DNA of 52,944 nucleotides, taken from Chloroflexota bacterium. GTDB taxonomy: Bacteria; Chloroflexota; Dehalococcoidia; SZUA-161; SpSt-899. This document shows, piece after piece, positions 36,152 through 47,714 of the stretch; position 1 is the first letter of the stretch; the number at the start of each line of letters is the position of its first letter. The notes beneath the pieces are model-generated. The model searched no databases. It was not told the origin of the DNA and saw only the letters and a list, made by a program, of their open reading frames with translations. The position numbers and the translations under genes were made by a program. Location: the NCBI GenBank assembly GCA_013203045.1, contig JABMQN010000087.1, positions 1-52,944 of the forward strand, read 5' to 3'.

Positions 36152-37363
36152 CTAATACTTTTTAACAAAAGCACCCATCACTTTATCTAAGTACTCAATC
36201 TGCTCATCATCTATATCCTGATGCACTCCTACATGCAATCCATGATCCGCCACGTATTCAGTCTCCGGGAACTCACCAAGCTTGTAGCCAAGAAAGCTGA
36301 AGCCGGCACACTGGGTGGGCATGGACTGGAACAGATTCCGGCTGTCAATCCCGTTCTTTTCCAGATGGATCACCAGTTCATCCCGGGTGAATGGCGCTGA
36401 TTCCTTCAGGATTATAGGGAATGCGTGCGGGCCAATTTTCTCATAAGATTCTTCCTTGAATGTAAAAAGGAATTCCGAGTATTTACTGATCACGTTCATC
36501 ATCCGGACTAAATTATGCCTGCGTTTGGCCACGATCTCATCATAAAGGTCAAGTGCCCCCAGCCCAATCGCTGCCTCAAGCTCATTCATCTTGGATGAGA
36601 AACCGTGCCTTTCAAACACGAACCGAATATCCGTCTTTGCCGGGTTGTCAAACCGCTTGGCACAATAACCTGAAGTGGTATTAAGGACGCACGTTTCGCA
36701 CTTGCAGGCCCGGCCATGCGAACGCAGCGAACGCAATATTGCCGCCATATCCTTATCACTGGTAATGACGATTCCCCCCTCACCGGTGGTTATAATATGA
36801 GCTACATAAAGGCTGAAGGCAGCCAGGTGGCCGATCGTGCCGATTTTTCTACCCTTATACTCCGCTCCGTAGGCCTCTGCAGCATCTTCAATCACAAACA
36901 AATCGTGCTGTTTGGCAATCTCCATGATGGTGTCCATTTCAACCGGCTTCCCCATCAAATGGACAGGCATAATGGCTACCGTTCTTTCTGTAATCTCGCG
37001 TTCAATAAGATGAGGATTGATGTTCAAGGTCTCCCGTTCGACATCAACAAATTTCGGGTTGAATCCGGCATGCAGCACCGCATTTCCGGTCGCAACGAAA
37101 CTCAGCGCCGGAACAATCACTTCATCGCCACGTTTCGCTCCATAGTCATACAACACCGCCAGAGCCAACGCATCTGCATCCGTTCCCGAACTCACAGCAA
37201 CCGCTTCATTTACCCCATACAGCTCAGCAAACTTCTTTTCAAATTCGCGTACAAGTCGACCACTTGATATCCTTTTACTATTAAGTGCACCTATAACAAG
37301 TTCTTTCGCTTTTTCTGTTATAGTGATTGTACCGAACGGGATTTTGTTATTTTCCATATTCAT
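36152..37363 (-). CDS. DegT-family 3-dehydratase-like enzyme (RfbH/ColD type)
   Basis: The 403-aa product has the DegT fold, but the Schiff-base Lys is His189 in SLYVAHIITTGEGG. In RfbH/E1 and ColD this His marks sugar 3-dehydratases that use PLP or PMP without transamination. A Cys cluster follows (C220, C222, C225, C234, in GRACKCETC and GYCAKRF), similar in place to the [2Fe-2S] site of E1. The Cys that is the first cluster ligand in E1 is Ala in the EDAAEAYG stretch here. The end has SRNLFQSMP and a HVGVH segment typical of the group. It likely makes a 3-deoxy sugar. Confidence 0.85.
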   Translation of the reverse strand: MNMENNKIPFGTITITEKAKELVIGALNSKRISSGRLVREFEKKFAELYGVNEAVAVSSGTDADALALAVLYDYGAKRGDEVIVPALSFVATGNAVLHAGFNPKFVDVERETLNINPHLIEREITERTVAIMPVHLMGKPVEMDTIMEIAKQHDLFVIEDAAEAYGAEYKGRKIGTIGHLAAFSLYVAHIITTGEGGIVITSDKDMAAILRSLRSHGRACKCETCVLNTTSGYCAKRFDNPAKTDIRFVFERHGFSSKMNELEAAIGLGALDLYDEIVAKRRHNLVRMMNVISKYSEFLFTFKEESYEKIGPHAFPIILKESAPFTRDELVIHLEKNGIDSRNLFQSMPTQCAGFSFLGYKLGEFPETEYVADHGLHVGVHQDIDDEQIEYLDKVMGAFVKKY

Positions 37364-37452
37364 ATTTCCATATCCTGGTTGTATTCTTGCTGTCTATTAT
37401 TTGAAATCCAATACTTGCATCGAACACAAAATACTTCGATTCGCGTATCTGG

Positions 37453-38196
37453 TCATTGTTTGGAGAGAAAGAGTGTGACAGTATCGCTGGAACCGAAACC
37501 CAATTTATCTTCCGGGTAAACATCACCTAGTCCGTTCATCACTTTTTCTACAGTAAAACCAGTGTCATGTGACATCTGGACTAGTGATATTTCGGACATA
37601 ATATGCGGATGCATCGGATCACGATCTAAATGACAGTCAACAGAAATGCAAGCCTTCCCCCCGCTTCGAAGATATTCATGTATATTCTTGAGAACTGAAG
37701 GCGGATCAAAACAGTTGTCAAGAACATTGATACAAACAACAAAATCAACTTGCTCAACTAGGTTCCTCAGCCGCTGTTCGGCGGGTACCGAGTAGACCTC
37801 ATCAGCATCCTTCAGTTCGCACCAATCCAACTCTGTTAGAAATTTATCGGCCAATGGTTCTATGGCAATTATATATGCTCCTTCAAAAAACCTCGTAAGC
37901 AATTGTGATCCTGCACCTACATCCAGTACAATTTGTCCTCCGAATTGATTTCGACCATAGCCCAGATGCTCAAGTATTCCTGATACCTCAGTCAAAAAAT
38001 CTTCTTTTGGTCGCCATGCTTGGTTTTTATGGAAGTTAAACTCCCCATTCTGCCTAAACCGTCTCCACATCATCTTGCGTACAGCTAAGTTTTCCCACGG
38101 GATTACATGTACAACAAAGCCGTTCCAGAAGGTTCTTAGCATAGCTCTCTGCAAGCATTCGATTCTAGTTTGATTGTTCTTCGACTCTATCATCAC
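37453..38196 (-). CDS. Class I SAM-dependent methyltransferase
   Basis: The 247-aa product has VLDVGAGSQLLTRFF (motif I), IAIEPLADKF (acidic motif), VDFVVCINVLDNC and NIHEYLRSGGKACISVD. This is a Methyltransf_11-like enzyme, probably methylating a sugar hydroxyl. It lies downstream of two B12-binding radical SAM proteins, which could provide C-methylation while this enzyme does O-methylation. The start may be GTG at 38196 or the adjacent ATG at 38193. Confidence 0.85.
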   Translation of the reverse strand: MMIESKNNQTRIECLQRAMLRTFWNGFVVHVIPWENLAVRKMMWRRFRQNGEFNFHKNQAWRPKEDFLTEVSGILEHLGYGRNQFGGQIVLDVGAGSQLLTRFFEGAYIIAIEPLADKFLTELDWCELKDADEVYSVPAEQRLRNLVEQVDFVVCINVLDNCFDPPSVLKNIHEYLRSGGKACISVDCHLDRDPMHPHIMSEISLVQMSHDTGFTVEKVMNGLGDVYPEDKLGFGSSDTVTLFLSKQ

Positions 38197-38286
38197 ATCA
38201 GAATCTTCCTTTTAATATCATGTTTCAACATCTCGTTGATATACTTCACGATCCTTGACTAAATACTCTCTAGCCCTTCCGATGCA

Positions 38287-39738
38287 TCAATCCAGATAAA
38301 CCAGCTTGGTTTTCAGTTTCATGAACAGAGGGATATTCAACAAGCGATCAAAAACTCTGTCCAATTGTGGCTGTACAAGCACCATACGTATAATAACCCT
38401 GAGTAATAGCTGCTGGACAGGTTTGTGACCCTTATAAACATTGTAGTCAAACCATATGTACGACCAACGTACCTGCGTTTTTGAGAAACCAGGTTGATGC
38501 AAGACGGGTTGACGCCTTTCGCAGACCTTTTCAATATCAATGCTTCCTTCCACAAGGCCATTTTCATCGCATGTTCGGGCAAGTTCCGTCCCCGGATACG
38601 GATAGAATATGCTAAGCATGTACATATCGGCCTGGCATTTGCGTGATACCTCGATGGTCTCTTGAAAATCCTCTCGTGTCTCACCCGGCAACCCAACCAT
38701 CACGAACATGTGCACTGTCAGATCATATAGTTTCGCAAGCGCCACCGCCTTCACAATGTCCTCATTGGAATAGAAGCGCTTCAGCACCTCCTTGCGAATC
38801 CTGTTGCTTCCCGATTCGAGGCCAATATTCACGAATCGGAAGTTCGCCCTATGTAGTGCCTCAAACAGTTTCTCGCTTTCGAGTTTGGGAGTCACCTTCA
38901 AATTGATACCGAATGCCAACGGCTTCTCACGTCTGTGATTTAATCGCTCTAACTCAGAGCAGAACTGTAAAGCAAAATCCATGTCAGTACCAATTGTTTC
39001 AGCCTCGAAATATATTTCTTCAATATCAGGGCACTCTGCCACTAGCGCCATTACTTCCCCTAGCACGTTCTTCGGTGATCTAAACCGATGATACTTCCCC
39101 TCACCAAGTTTAGCCAATTTGTGGTTACAGCAATACGTACACTGAAACGGACATCCCCGACTTACTAAAACCGAGGGTCGTTTGTCTGGATACCGCACCC
39201 ATTTCTTCCACATTTGGCGATCAGGAAATGGAAGTACATCCAGATCTTCCACGAAATCGCGTAGGGGATTCTTTTCAATGCCCGAATCATTCTTTATCCA
39301 CATGTTGTAAATCCCAGAAGGATATAATCCCTTTTCCAACTGCGTGACAAGCTCAAGGACAGGGTATTCTCCTTCACCAATGCATATTGCATCGAATGAA
39401 TCAGCAATGGTCTCTTCCGGGTTGAGCGAAACGTGACAACCCCCGGCTACCAGCCATACTTGCGGATGCATAGCCTTGTAGCGGCCAGCCAGATTCCTGA
39501 TTAGGTAATACTCCGACGACACTGACGTGAAGCAGATCAATTGGGGATCGATTTCGGCAAGCGCAGCCAGCACATCTTTCTGATTGTTAAGTGTCAGTAT
39601 CACCAACTGAACAGAGTGTCCATTCGTTTTGAGCAGCGAAGATATGTACGAGATGCCCAAGTTCTCCGAAGTCGGCAGTTTCAGGGGTGTGCTCTTCGTG
39701 TAGGCTTTCGCCAGTGGAAATATAAAAACGACCTTCAT
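38287..39738 (-). CDS. B12-binding radical SAM protein
   Basis: The 483-aa product has an N-terminal B12-binding-type domain (about 1-150, starting KVVFIFPLAKA and with LVAGGCHVSLNPEE) and a radical SAM core with CPFQCTYCC (CxxxCxxC) near residue 196, followed by the NIGLESGSNRIR and MVGLPGETREDF motifs. Members methylate unactivated carbons or phosphorus, or rearrange carbon skeletons. The canonical DxHxxG cobalamin-ligating motif of the N-terminal domain was not recognised, so cobalamin binding is uncertain. It is a paralogue of the next gene upstream. Confidence 0.88.
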   Translation of the reverse strand: MKVVFIFPLAKAYTKSTPLKLPTSENLGISYISSLLKTNGHSVQLVILTLNNQKDVLAALAEIDPQLICFTSVSSEYYLIRNLAGRYKAMHPQVWLVAGGCHVSLNPEETIADSFDAICIGEGEYPVLELVTQLEKGLYPSGIYNMWIKNDSGIEKNPLRDFVEDLDVLPFPDRQMWKKWVRYPDKRPSVLVSRGCPFQCTYCCNHKLAKLGEGKYHRFRSPKNVLGEVMALVAECPDIEEIYFEAETIGTDMDFALQFCSELERLNHRREKPLAFGINLKVTPKLESEKLFEALHRANFRFVNIGLESGSNRIRKEVLKRFYSNEDIVKAVALAKLYDLTVHMFVMVGLPGETREDFQETIEVSRKCQADMYMLSIFYPYPGTELARTCDENGLVEGSIDIEKVCERRQPVLHQPGFSKTQVRWSYIWFDYNVYKGHKPVQQLLLRVIIRMVLVQPQLDRVFDRLLNIPLFMKLKTKLVYLD

Positions 39739-39764
39739 AGCTCACTACTCTCAAACATACGTCA

Positions 39765-41240
39765 TCATTGTACGTGTATCTTCCTCATAATATCATGTTT
39801 CAACATCTCGTTGACGTGCTTCGCGACATTGATGCCGAATTTCCTCGCAATTAAGTCAGTATATTTCGGATCTGTGAGATACTCTTTAAAAGCACTATCC
39901 CGAAAACTCAGCACCTCTGCCGCTGATAAGTACTTTGTCGGCAATGGGAGAGTATCTTCGCTATACTGCCCATATCCTTGCCAGCTCTCGGGAAGCGGCA
40001 CTCCTTGCTTGATCGAGTCTTCATAAAGCTGCGAACCCGGATATGCCATGGCTGTATAGAAGTTGATATATTCACAATTTAAGTCTTTGGCGAATTCAAG
40101 TGTTTCCTGCATTGTATGTAGATCATCATCCGGTAATCCGAATATAAAATTTCCCATGATATTGATTCCGGCTGATTGTGTCATCGTGATCGCCTTCCTG
40201 ACAACATCCTGTTCGAATCGCTTGGTCACTCCTGTCCTCACCTTTTTGCTGCCGGATTCGATACCGTATGCCAGCCAGTTGATGCCGGCCTGCTTCATCT
40301 TTTCCAACATTTTCGTAGTAATAGTGTCTACCCTAGCATAAGCCCATATATTCAAATCATAACCGGCTTCAATGATCAGGTCGCTAATAGCAATTACCCG
40401 ATCCTCTCTAAGAGCAAAAAGCTCATCCAGTATTTTGATATTCTTTACGCCATAGTTTGTAACCAGATAATCGATTTCTTCTACCACCTTCTGAGGGCTT
40501 TTATACCGAATTCCAGGTTTCCCGTTGTACAATGCGGAAATATTACAATAGCTGCAATTGTACGGGCACCCCAGACTTGTGAATATCACAGCGTACGGTT
40601 GCCGCTGATCCAAATGAACGAAGCAATGCCAGTTGTGAGCCCTGTACTTATGCATTGGCAGCAAGTCCCAGGCAGCCATAGGTAATTCATCCAGCTCAAC
40701 CAGCGATGCAAGCGGAGTCGAGACCAATTGACTCCCTTCTCTATACCAGAGTCCTGGTACATCACCAAATTTCATTTTCGATTTGTTTTTCAGTGTTTCC
40801 AGCAGTGCAACATGTGTCTCGAAACCCTCGCCTTGACACACAAAATCCGCTGCCTCTTCCTTGAGTGTACGTTCCGGTACTGCCGAAGGATGTAATCCAC
40901 ATAGTACGCTTTTCGTTTCTATGTTCCGCTTCTTCAATTCTTGCACGATCTTGCCAGCGGCTGTCATCTTCGGGGTTGAAGCCGCTGATGGGTTTGAACC
41001 CAAGACTACTACACTCGCCAACAGAGGGTTTGCATCTGCTACTGTATCAGCAATCGCAGATGGGCCAAGCCCCTCCACTTCTGCATCCAATATTTTAACT
41101 GTATACCCACGTTCACGTATGAACGCAGCCAGTGATGCCGCCCAGATGGGAGGTTCGAGGGCCGAGAGGGATGAACCTAACTCTCCATACACCTCCCGAT
41201 GATTGCCCGGGTTTATTAAAATCAGATCAAGTTTACTCAC
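39765..41240 (-). CDS. B12-binding radical SAM protein
   Basis: The 491-aa product has an N-terminal B12-binding-like domain (LILINPGNHREVYG, then VLCGLHPSAVPE) and the radical SAM motif CPYNCSYC near residue 224, then AYGIESGSKKVR and FIFGLPDDDLHT. The GTG start at 41240 is preceded by AAGGTTTAGG. It lies five bases downstream of the heptose nucleotidyltransferase gene, so it probably modifies the product of that pathway. Its gene pair with the paralogue downstream suggests successive modifications. Confidence 0.88.
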   Translation of the reverse strand: MSKLDLILINPGNHREVYGELGSSLSALEPPIWAASLAAFIRERGYTVKILDAEVEGLGPSAIADTVADANPLLASVVVLGSNPSAASTPKMTAAGKIVQELKKRNIETKSVLCGLHPSAVPERTLKEEAADFVCQGEGFETHVALLETLKNKSKMKFGDVPGLWYREGSQLVSTPLASLVELDELPMAAWDLLPMHKYRAHNWHCFVHLDQRQPYAVIFTSLGCPYNCSYCNISALYNGKPGIRYKSPQKVVEEIDYLVTNYGVKNIKILDELFALREDRVIAISDLIIEAGYDLNIWAYARVDTITTKMLEKMKQAGINWLAYGIESGSKKVRTGVTKRFEQDVVRKAITMTQSAGINIMGNFIFGLPDDDLHTMQETLEFAKDLNCEYINFYTAMAYPGSQLYEDSIKQGVPLPESWQGYGQYSEDTLPLPTKYLSAAEVLSFRDSAFKEYLTDPKYTDLIARKFGINVAKHVNEMLKHDIMRKIHVQ

Positions 41241-41245
41241 TGTAC

Positions 41246-41986
41246 CTAAACCTTATCGGCCTTTGATCGTGCTTTGTCACACAGTATGTCGTTTGCTTGT
41301 CTGTATCTCTCCGGTGTACCAATATCAACAAACGTCCCGTCAGCTAAATACCCATAAAAGTCTCTATCAACGATTTTAGGAAAGAGATCTCGCTCAAGAG
41401 AGAACTTGGTCATTTTTGGAATAAGCTGCAAGACGTCTTTGTCGAACAGATAAATACCGCCATTTACAAGTTGTGGTTGACCGGCACTATCCTTCTCATT
41501 AAAAGCAGTTATTTCCCTGGAATCTCCTAAAGTGATAGACCCATAGTCATTAGCATCCTTTGCATCGATGACTACCATGGAGACAAACGATTCATTTGTT
41601 GTTTGGAATTCTAAAAACCTGGTGAGATCAACCTCGCAGAATGAATCTCCATTCATTACCATAAATGGATTACTATGAATAAGAGGCTCAGCATTTTTCA
41701 CAGCGCCCCCTGTGCCCAGCGGATTATCCTCTTCTGAGAAAACGTAGGTCAACCCATCATTTTTATTTTTGAAATGTTGCCTGATCACCCCCCCCATGTG
41801 ACCGATACACAAGATGAATCGTTTGAAACCGTAACTCGCCACATAGTCGACTAGAATATCCAAAAAAGGTCGTGAGTTAATTTTCGCCATAGGCTTCGGC
41901 CGATCTCTCACCACTTCCTTGAGCCGATTCCCCAGGCCACCACAAAGGATTAGCACATCTATTTCACTCGCATGACTCTTTGGCAT
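41246..41986 (-). CDS. hddC: D-glycero-alpha-D-manno-heptose 1-phosphate guanylyltransferase-like
   Basis: The 246-aa product is a sugar-1-phosphate nucleotidyltransferase. It has LILCGGLGNRLKEVV, DRPKPMAKINSRPFLD and GTGGAVKNAEP, with MNGDSFCEVD for the nucleotide/metal site and a GTPERYRQAND C-terminal part. This pattern matches HddC and related HldE-independent GDP-heptose synthases. It starts two bases after the stop of the GHMP kinase, supporting sequential action: kinase makes heptose-1-phosphate derivatives and HddC activates them. Specificity for heptose is inferred from that neighbour and from the GmhA-like gene nearby. Confidence 0.85.
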   Translation of the reverse strand: MPKSHASEIDVLILCGGLGNRLKEVVRDRPKPMAKINSRPFLDILVDYVASYGFKRFILCIGHMGGVIRQHFKNKNDGLTYVFSEEDNPLGTGGAVKNAEPLIHSNPFMVMNGDSFCEVDLTRFLEFQTTNESFVSMVVIDAKDANDYGSITLGDSREITAFNEKDSAGQPQLVNGGIYLFDKDVLQLIPKMTKFSLERDLFPKIVDRDFYGYLADGTFVDIGTPERYRQANDILCDKARSKADKV

Positions 41987-41988
41987 AT

Positions 41989-42990
41989 TTATGTTCCATT
42001 AGCAATATTAGGTTCATAGAAAACCATTTGGGTCCCTGCTTTTTCAAACCTGAATGGTACATACAGCAAGTCCCCCAGAGCTTCTTTGATTTTAGGTTGC
42101 AGTTCGGGCCTGGCAAAAATGATCATGAACCCTCCACCACCAGCCCCAAGCAACTTACCCCCAATTGCGCCGGCCTTCATCGCCGCTTCGTAGATTTCAT
42201 CCACTTGTGGTGTCGTCACCTTATTTGTAAGGCTCCGCTTGAGTTGCCAACTCTGATGTAACAACTTTCCGAATTCCTTGAGATCAGCATTTCCGTTGAG
42301 GATTTGCACCGCCTCATCCACCATTCCATGCATTTCTGTCAGTTCTTTTTTTCTATTCGGCGTTTCCTTGATCTGTTCACCAGCAATATCTGAGGCCGTC
42401 CGAGATAGTCCTGTGAAGAACATCATCATATGTTTTTGTAACTGGTCTATCCTTTCGGGATGCACTGTAACCGGGCATACATCGATGCCATTGTCATACC
42501 CAAAAGAAATACGGCACAGTCCTCCAGATGCCGTAAGTACTTGATCTTGGCATCCAACGTTTTCTTTGATCAATTCCTGTTCAACATGTATAGCTTCCCT
42601 GGCCAATTGCATTTTTGAAGGCATCTTTCCCTTGAGTGCATATAGAGCATGAAGAAGACCAACGGTAAAGGAAGAACTGGAACCCAGTCCGGTTCTCGCT
42701 GGTAAATCACCATCGTGATGGATCTCTACTCCACCGCTTATGCTCATGAACTTCAGACATTCTCGTACAGAAGGGTGCCATATCTCATCTATTTCATTGG
42801 CAACTTCAACTTTGGAATAGACAATCCTGTGCCTGTGTTCGAAGAATGGTGGTAAATACCGGCATGTAATATAACAGTATTTATCGATCGTCGTGCCTAA
42901 TACTGATCCACCATTTTCAAGAAACCACGCAGGATAGTCGGTTCCACCGCCAAAGAATGAAATTCGAAATGGAGTTCGAGTGATAATCAT
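41989..42990 (-). CDS. hddA: GHMP kinase, D-glycero-D-manno-heptose 7-phosphate kinase-like
   Basis: The 333-aa product begins IITRTPFRISFFGGGTDYP and has the GHMP ATP-binding motif GLGSSSSFTVGLLHAL (about 97-112). The QDQVLTASGGL stretch follows, and GGKLLGAGGGGF lies near the C terminus. In the GDP-manno-heptose pathway this kinase phosphorylates the anomeric oxygen of heptose-7-phosphate. The same operon has gmhA and hddC but no recognisable gmhB phosphatase in the window. Confidence 0.88.
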   Translation of the reverse strand: MIITRTPFRISFFGGGTDYPAWFLENGGSVLGTTIDKYCYITCRYLPPFFEHRHRIVYSKVEVANEIDEIWHPSVRECLKFMSISGGVEIHHDGDLPARTGLGSSSSFTVGLLHALYALKGKMPSKMQLAREAIHVEQELIKENVGCQDQVLTASGGLCRISFGYDNGIDVCPVTVHPERIDQLQKHMMMFFTGLSRTASDIAGEQIKETPNRKKELTEMHGMVDEAVQILNGNADLKEFGKLLHQSWQLKRSLTNKVTTPQVDEIYEAAMKAGAIGGKLLGAGGGGFMIIFARPELQPKIKEALGDLLYVPFRFEKAGTQMVFYEPNIANGT

Positions 42991-43011
42991 TTGATACAGT
43001 ATTCCTTCCGC

Positions 43012-44939
<1,928 letters not shown>

Positions 44940-44955
44940 TCAGCAGATGCCATTC

Positions 44956-46008
44956 CTAATACGTATTTACTGAAAGAATCTCCTTGCAACACGATACTAT
45001 ATTGGCCTTCCCAGCATAAAATCTGTCTTCCAGTACATAGCATGCCGGTGTCGGAATATCGAGTGATGCAACCCTTTTTACTGGCGCCTTCAGATATTCA
45101 AATCCCTTTTCTGCCACCATTGCAGCTATTTCAGCTCCCACACCCCCCGTCTTCCATCCGGTATCAGCTATGATTAATCTACCGGTTTTCTGCACTGACT
45201 GCAAAATGATTTCCTCATCAAGTGGCTTGAGTGTTCGTGGATCAATTATTTCCACATTGATACCTTCGGCACTAAGTTCCTCTGCTGCCTGCATAGCTTC
45301 TACTACCATATACGATATGGCAACTATTGTTACATCTTTTCCTATTCTCCGTACCACACCACGCCCAAATGGAATTGCATACGGACCTTCGGGAACATGG
45401 CCACTTTGCCGATATAGCCATCTGTGCTCAATTATAATAGTCGGATTATTATCCGCAATTGCGGATAATATTAAACCTTTTGCATCGAAAGGCGTACTCG
45501 GCATCACAAGATGTAATCCGGGAACATGCATGAAAAGTCCCTGTAATGTCTGTGTATGTTGAGCAGCTCCTCCCCAACCTCGACCCACCGTTGCATGGAT
45601 CACTATAGGGACAGAAATGTGACCTCCAAACATATAGCTCCACTTTGAGGCATGATTCACAATTTGATCCATCGCCATCAGTAGAAAATCAGGGCGGTTA
45701 TGCATGTAAACCGGTCGCATACCCGTTAAAGAAGCACCAATGGCAATGCCTGTCAACGCATTCTCTGACAACGGAGTATCGAAAACCCTGTGGCTGCCAT
45801 ATTTTTTATCAAGATCCAGTGTTATTCCAAACATTCCCGATGGATCATCAACACCCTGCCCCATGACAAAAATCGATTCATCCTCGGCAAGTGCATAATC
45901 AAGTGCTTCCCGAACAGCAACAGTGTATGAGACCTTCCTGGTCTCATTTGCTATATCAATTCCAGAATTCAACTCGTACTCTTCAATCAGGTTTTTTGAC
46001 CAATCCAC
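44956..46008 (-). CDS. Thiamine-diphosphate enzyme, E1 beta-like subunit
   Basis: The 350-aa product matches the beta subunit of acetoin/pyruvate dehydrogenase E1-type enzymes. It has MFGITLDLDKKYGSHRVFDTPLSENALTG with the ThDP-activating Glu, the AQHTQTLQG motif, LVMPSTPFDAKGL and IDPRTLKPLDEEI. It starts at GTG 46008 after GAGGAA, nine bases from the E1 alpha stop. No E2 acyltransferase or E3 lipoamide dehydrogenase is in the window, so it does not look like a standard dehydrogenase complex. Within the heptose cluster it probably transfers a two-carbon unit or makes a keto intermediate. Confidence 0.88.
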   Translation of the reverse strand: MDWSKNLIEEYELNSGIDIANETRKVSYTVAVREALDYALAEDESIFVMGQGVDDPSGMFGITLDLDKKYGSHRVFDTPLSENALTGIAIGASLTGMRPVYMHNRPDFLLMAMDQIVNHASKWSYMFGGHISVPIVIHATVGRGWGGAAQHTQTLQGLFMHVPGLHLVMPSTPFDAKGLILSAIADNNPTIIIEHRWLYRQSGHVPEGPYAIPFGRGVVRRIGKDVTIVAISYMVVEAMQAAEELSAEGINVEIIDPRTLKPLDEEIILQSVQKTGRLIIADTGWKTGGVGAEIAAMVAEKGFEYLKAPVKRVASLDIPTPACYVLEDRFYAGKANIVSCCKEILSVNTY

Positions 46009-46017
46009 GTGTTTCCT

Positions 46018-47022
46018 CTACTCCGCCATGACGTACCGTAAAACACCATCACCGTCTGGCAATGGACTTGATCTCGCATATTCAAAGGCACTCTCGATCT
46101 CACTATCAATCTGATCTCCTACAACTTTCACATCCTCAAAAGATAGCACTCGCTTCTCAATAAGAAACCTCTCATAACATTCTACTGGACATTTCGCCGA
46201 CCAATGATCCACTTCTGCTTGAGTCCGATATCCTACTTCTACACCAGATTCGCCGCCATGATGATCTGTCATTCTATACGTACGGCATTCCAAAAAAGAT
46301 GGTCCATCCCCACTTCTTGCCCGTTCTATTGCCTCCTGTGCAATACTGTACGTTTCCAGTACATTATTACCGTCAACTCGAAAACAAGGAATTGAAAGAC
46401 CCTCAAAATGCCGGTAAATATCATCATGTGACTGCCTCTTGTTCAACGGCGTATAGACAGCATAGAAGTTATTCTCACAAACAAAGATCACCGGCAACTG
46501 TTTTAATACAGCGAAGCTAATACTTTCAAAGACTATCCCTTCCTCAGTAGCTGCATCACCAAGAAACGCAACCGACACCTGATCGCTTTTCCGAAGAACA
46601 GCCCCAAGAGCAGCTCCTGTTGCTATAGGCACACCTCCGCCTACAATTGATGAAGAACCAAGAAGCCCAACAGAGGTATCAATCAGATGCATCGAGCCAC
46701 CTCTGCCTCTCGAGCATCCTTTCTCTTTATTGTGGAGTTCTGCAATCAATGCATTTAGATCGCCACCTTTTGCGAGATAGTGTCCATGCCCGCGATGATT
46801 GCTGAAGACATAGTCTTCGGTTCGTAGGTTCGCACAAACCCCTGCAGCAATGGCCTCCTGCCCAATGCAGAGATGCACAGGCGTGTGCATCTCGTCCTCA
46901 TGGTAGTGTTCCGCGATCTTTAGTTGGACTTTCCTGATTCTGAGCATCGTCCAATAGAGTCCAAGAAGAGTTTTATCCGGAACACTCATCATACTCGATT
47001 CAAACTCTACACTGTCAGTCAT
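46018..47022 (-). CDS. Thiamine-diphosphate enzyme, E1 alpha-like subunit
   Basis: The 334-aa product is E1 alpha-like. It has HLCIGQEAIAAGV, NHRGHGHYLAKGGD, GRGGSMHL and GDAATEEGIVFESISFAV followed by CENNFYAVYTP (the GD...NN ThDP/Mg motif). I start at ATG 47022, which overlaps the stop region of gmhA by eight bases and follows AAAGGAA. A longer frame to 47067 would overlap gmhA more. It pairs with the E1 beta gene downstream. Confidence 0.9.
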   Translation of the reverse strand: MTDSVEFESSMMSVPDKTLLGLYWTMLRIRKVQLKIAEHYHEDEMHTPVHLCIGQEAIAAGVCANLRTEDYVFSNHRGHGHYLAKGGDLNALIAELHNKEKGCSRGRGGSMHLIDTSVGLLGSSSIVGGGVPIATGAALGAVLRKSDQVSVAFLGDAATEEGIVFESISFAVLKQLPVIFVCENNFYAVYTPLNKRQSHDDIYRHFEGLSIPCFRVDGNNVLETYSIAQEAIERARSGDGPSFLECRTYRMTDHHGGESGVEVGYRTQAEVDHWSAKCPVECYERFLIEKRVLSFEDVKVVGDQIDSEIESAFEYARSSPLPDGDGVLRYVMAE

Positions 47023-47632
47023 TTTTTTCCTTTGGAAAACATCCTTTCGATAACTCTTGCTCCACAAGCTCGCATACTATGTGCCCAATCGTAATGTGAG
47101 CCTCCTGGATTCTAGGTGTGCTATTTGAAGGTACATTCAATATAAAATCCGCAACACCTGCAATTCCAGATGCATTATCCCCCGTAAAAGCAATTGTCTT
47201 TGCGCCCTTTGTTTTGGCTGTCTTCAAAGCTTCAAGTACATTAGGTGAATTGCCACTCGTGGTGATCCCGATCACAATGTCCTTTTCATCCACAATTGCT
47301 TCCACTTGTCTGGCAAAAACCCTATCATATCCATAATCATTACCAATAGCTGTCAAAATAGAGCTATTGGTTGTAAGTGCAATCGCAGGAAATGCTTGCC
47401 TTTCTAATTTGAAACGCCCTATTAACTCAGCAGCAATGTGTTGGGCATCGGCAGCGCTTCCCCCATTTCCACACAGCACCACTTTTCCACACGCCCGTAT
47501 TGCAAATACAATCGCCTTAATTATTGCTTCGATATCCTCTGTGCCACTGCGAGCAATGGTTGTCATTAGTTGTGCGTTTTCTTCTAAGCGATCGACTATT
47601 TTTCGATTAAAAGAACTCTTTTCATTTACCAT
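47015..47632 (-). CDS. gmhA: Phosphoheptose isomerase-like SIS-domain protein
   Basis: The 205-aa product is an SIS-domain protein of GmhA type, which converts sedoheptulose-7-phosphate to D-glycero-D-manno-heptose-7-phosphate. It has LCGNGGSAADAQHIAAELIGRF, a TTNSSILTAIGNDYGYDRVF stretch, GITTSGNSPNVLEAL and the RIQEAHITIGHIVCELVE helix with the Glu and His expected in the active site. I start at ATG 47632 after GGAG, because a candidate promoter just upstream (47715-47743) makes a start at 47722 impossible. It heads the GDP-heptose module. Confidence 0.9.
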   Translation of the reverse strand: MVNEKSSFNRKIVDRLEENAQLMTTIARSGTEDIEAIIKAIVFAIRACGKVVLCGNGGSAADAQHIAAELIGRFKLERQAFPAIALTTNSSILTAIGNDYGYDRVFARQVEAIVDEKDIVIGITTSGNSPNVLEALKTAKTKGAKTIAFTGDNASGIAGVADFILNVPSNSTPRIQEAHITIGHIVCELVEQELSKGCFPKEKND

Positions 47633-47714
47633 GTGATACTCCACTCGTTGAGATATCCCATACTTCAAGTTTAAACAACTGTAATCACATTTAGATGATT
47701 GATCACTCTCTCGT

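Noticed and set aside
36716-37267. A 183-residue + strand frame opposite the 3-dehydratase-like gene
   Set aside because: It is antisense to a well-supported DegT family gene and has no recognisable motif.
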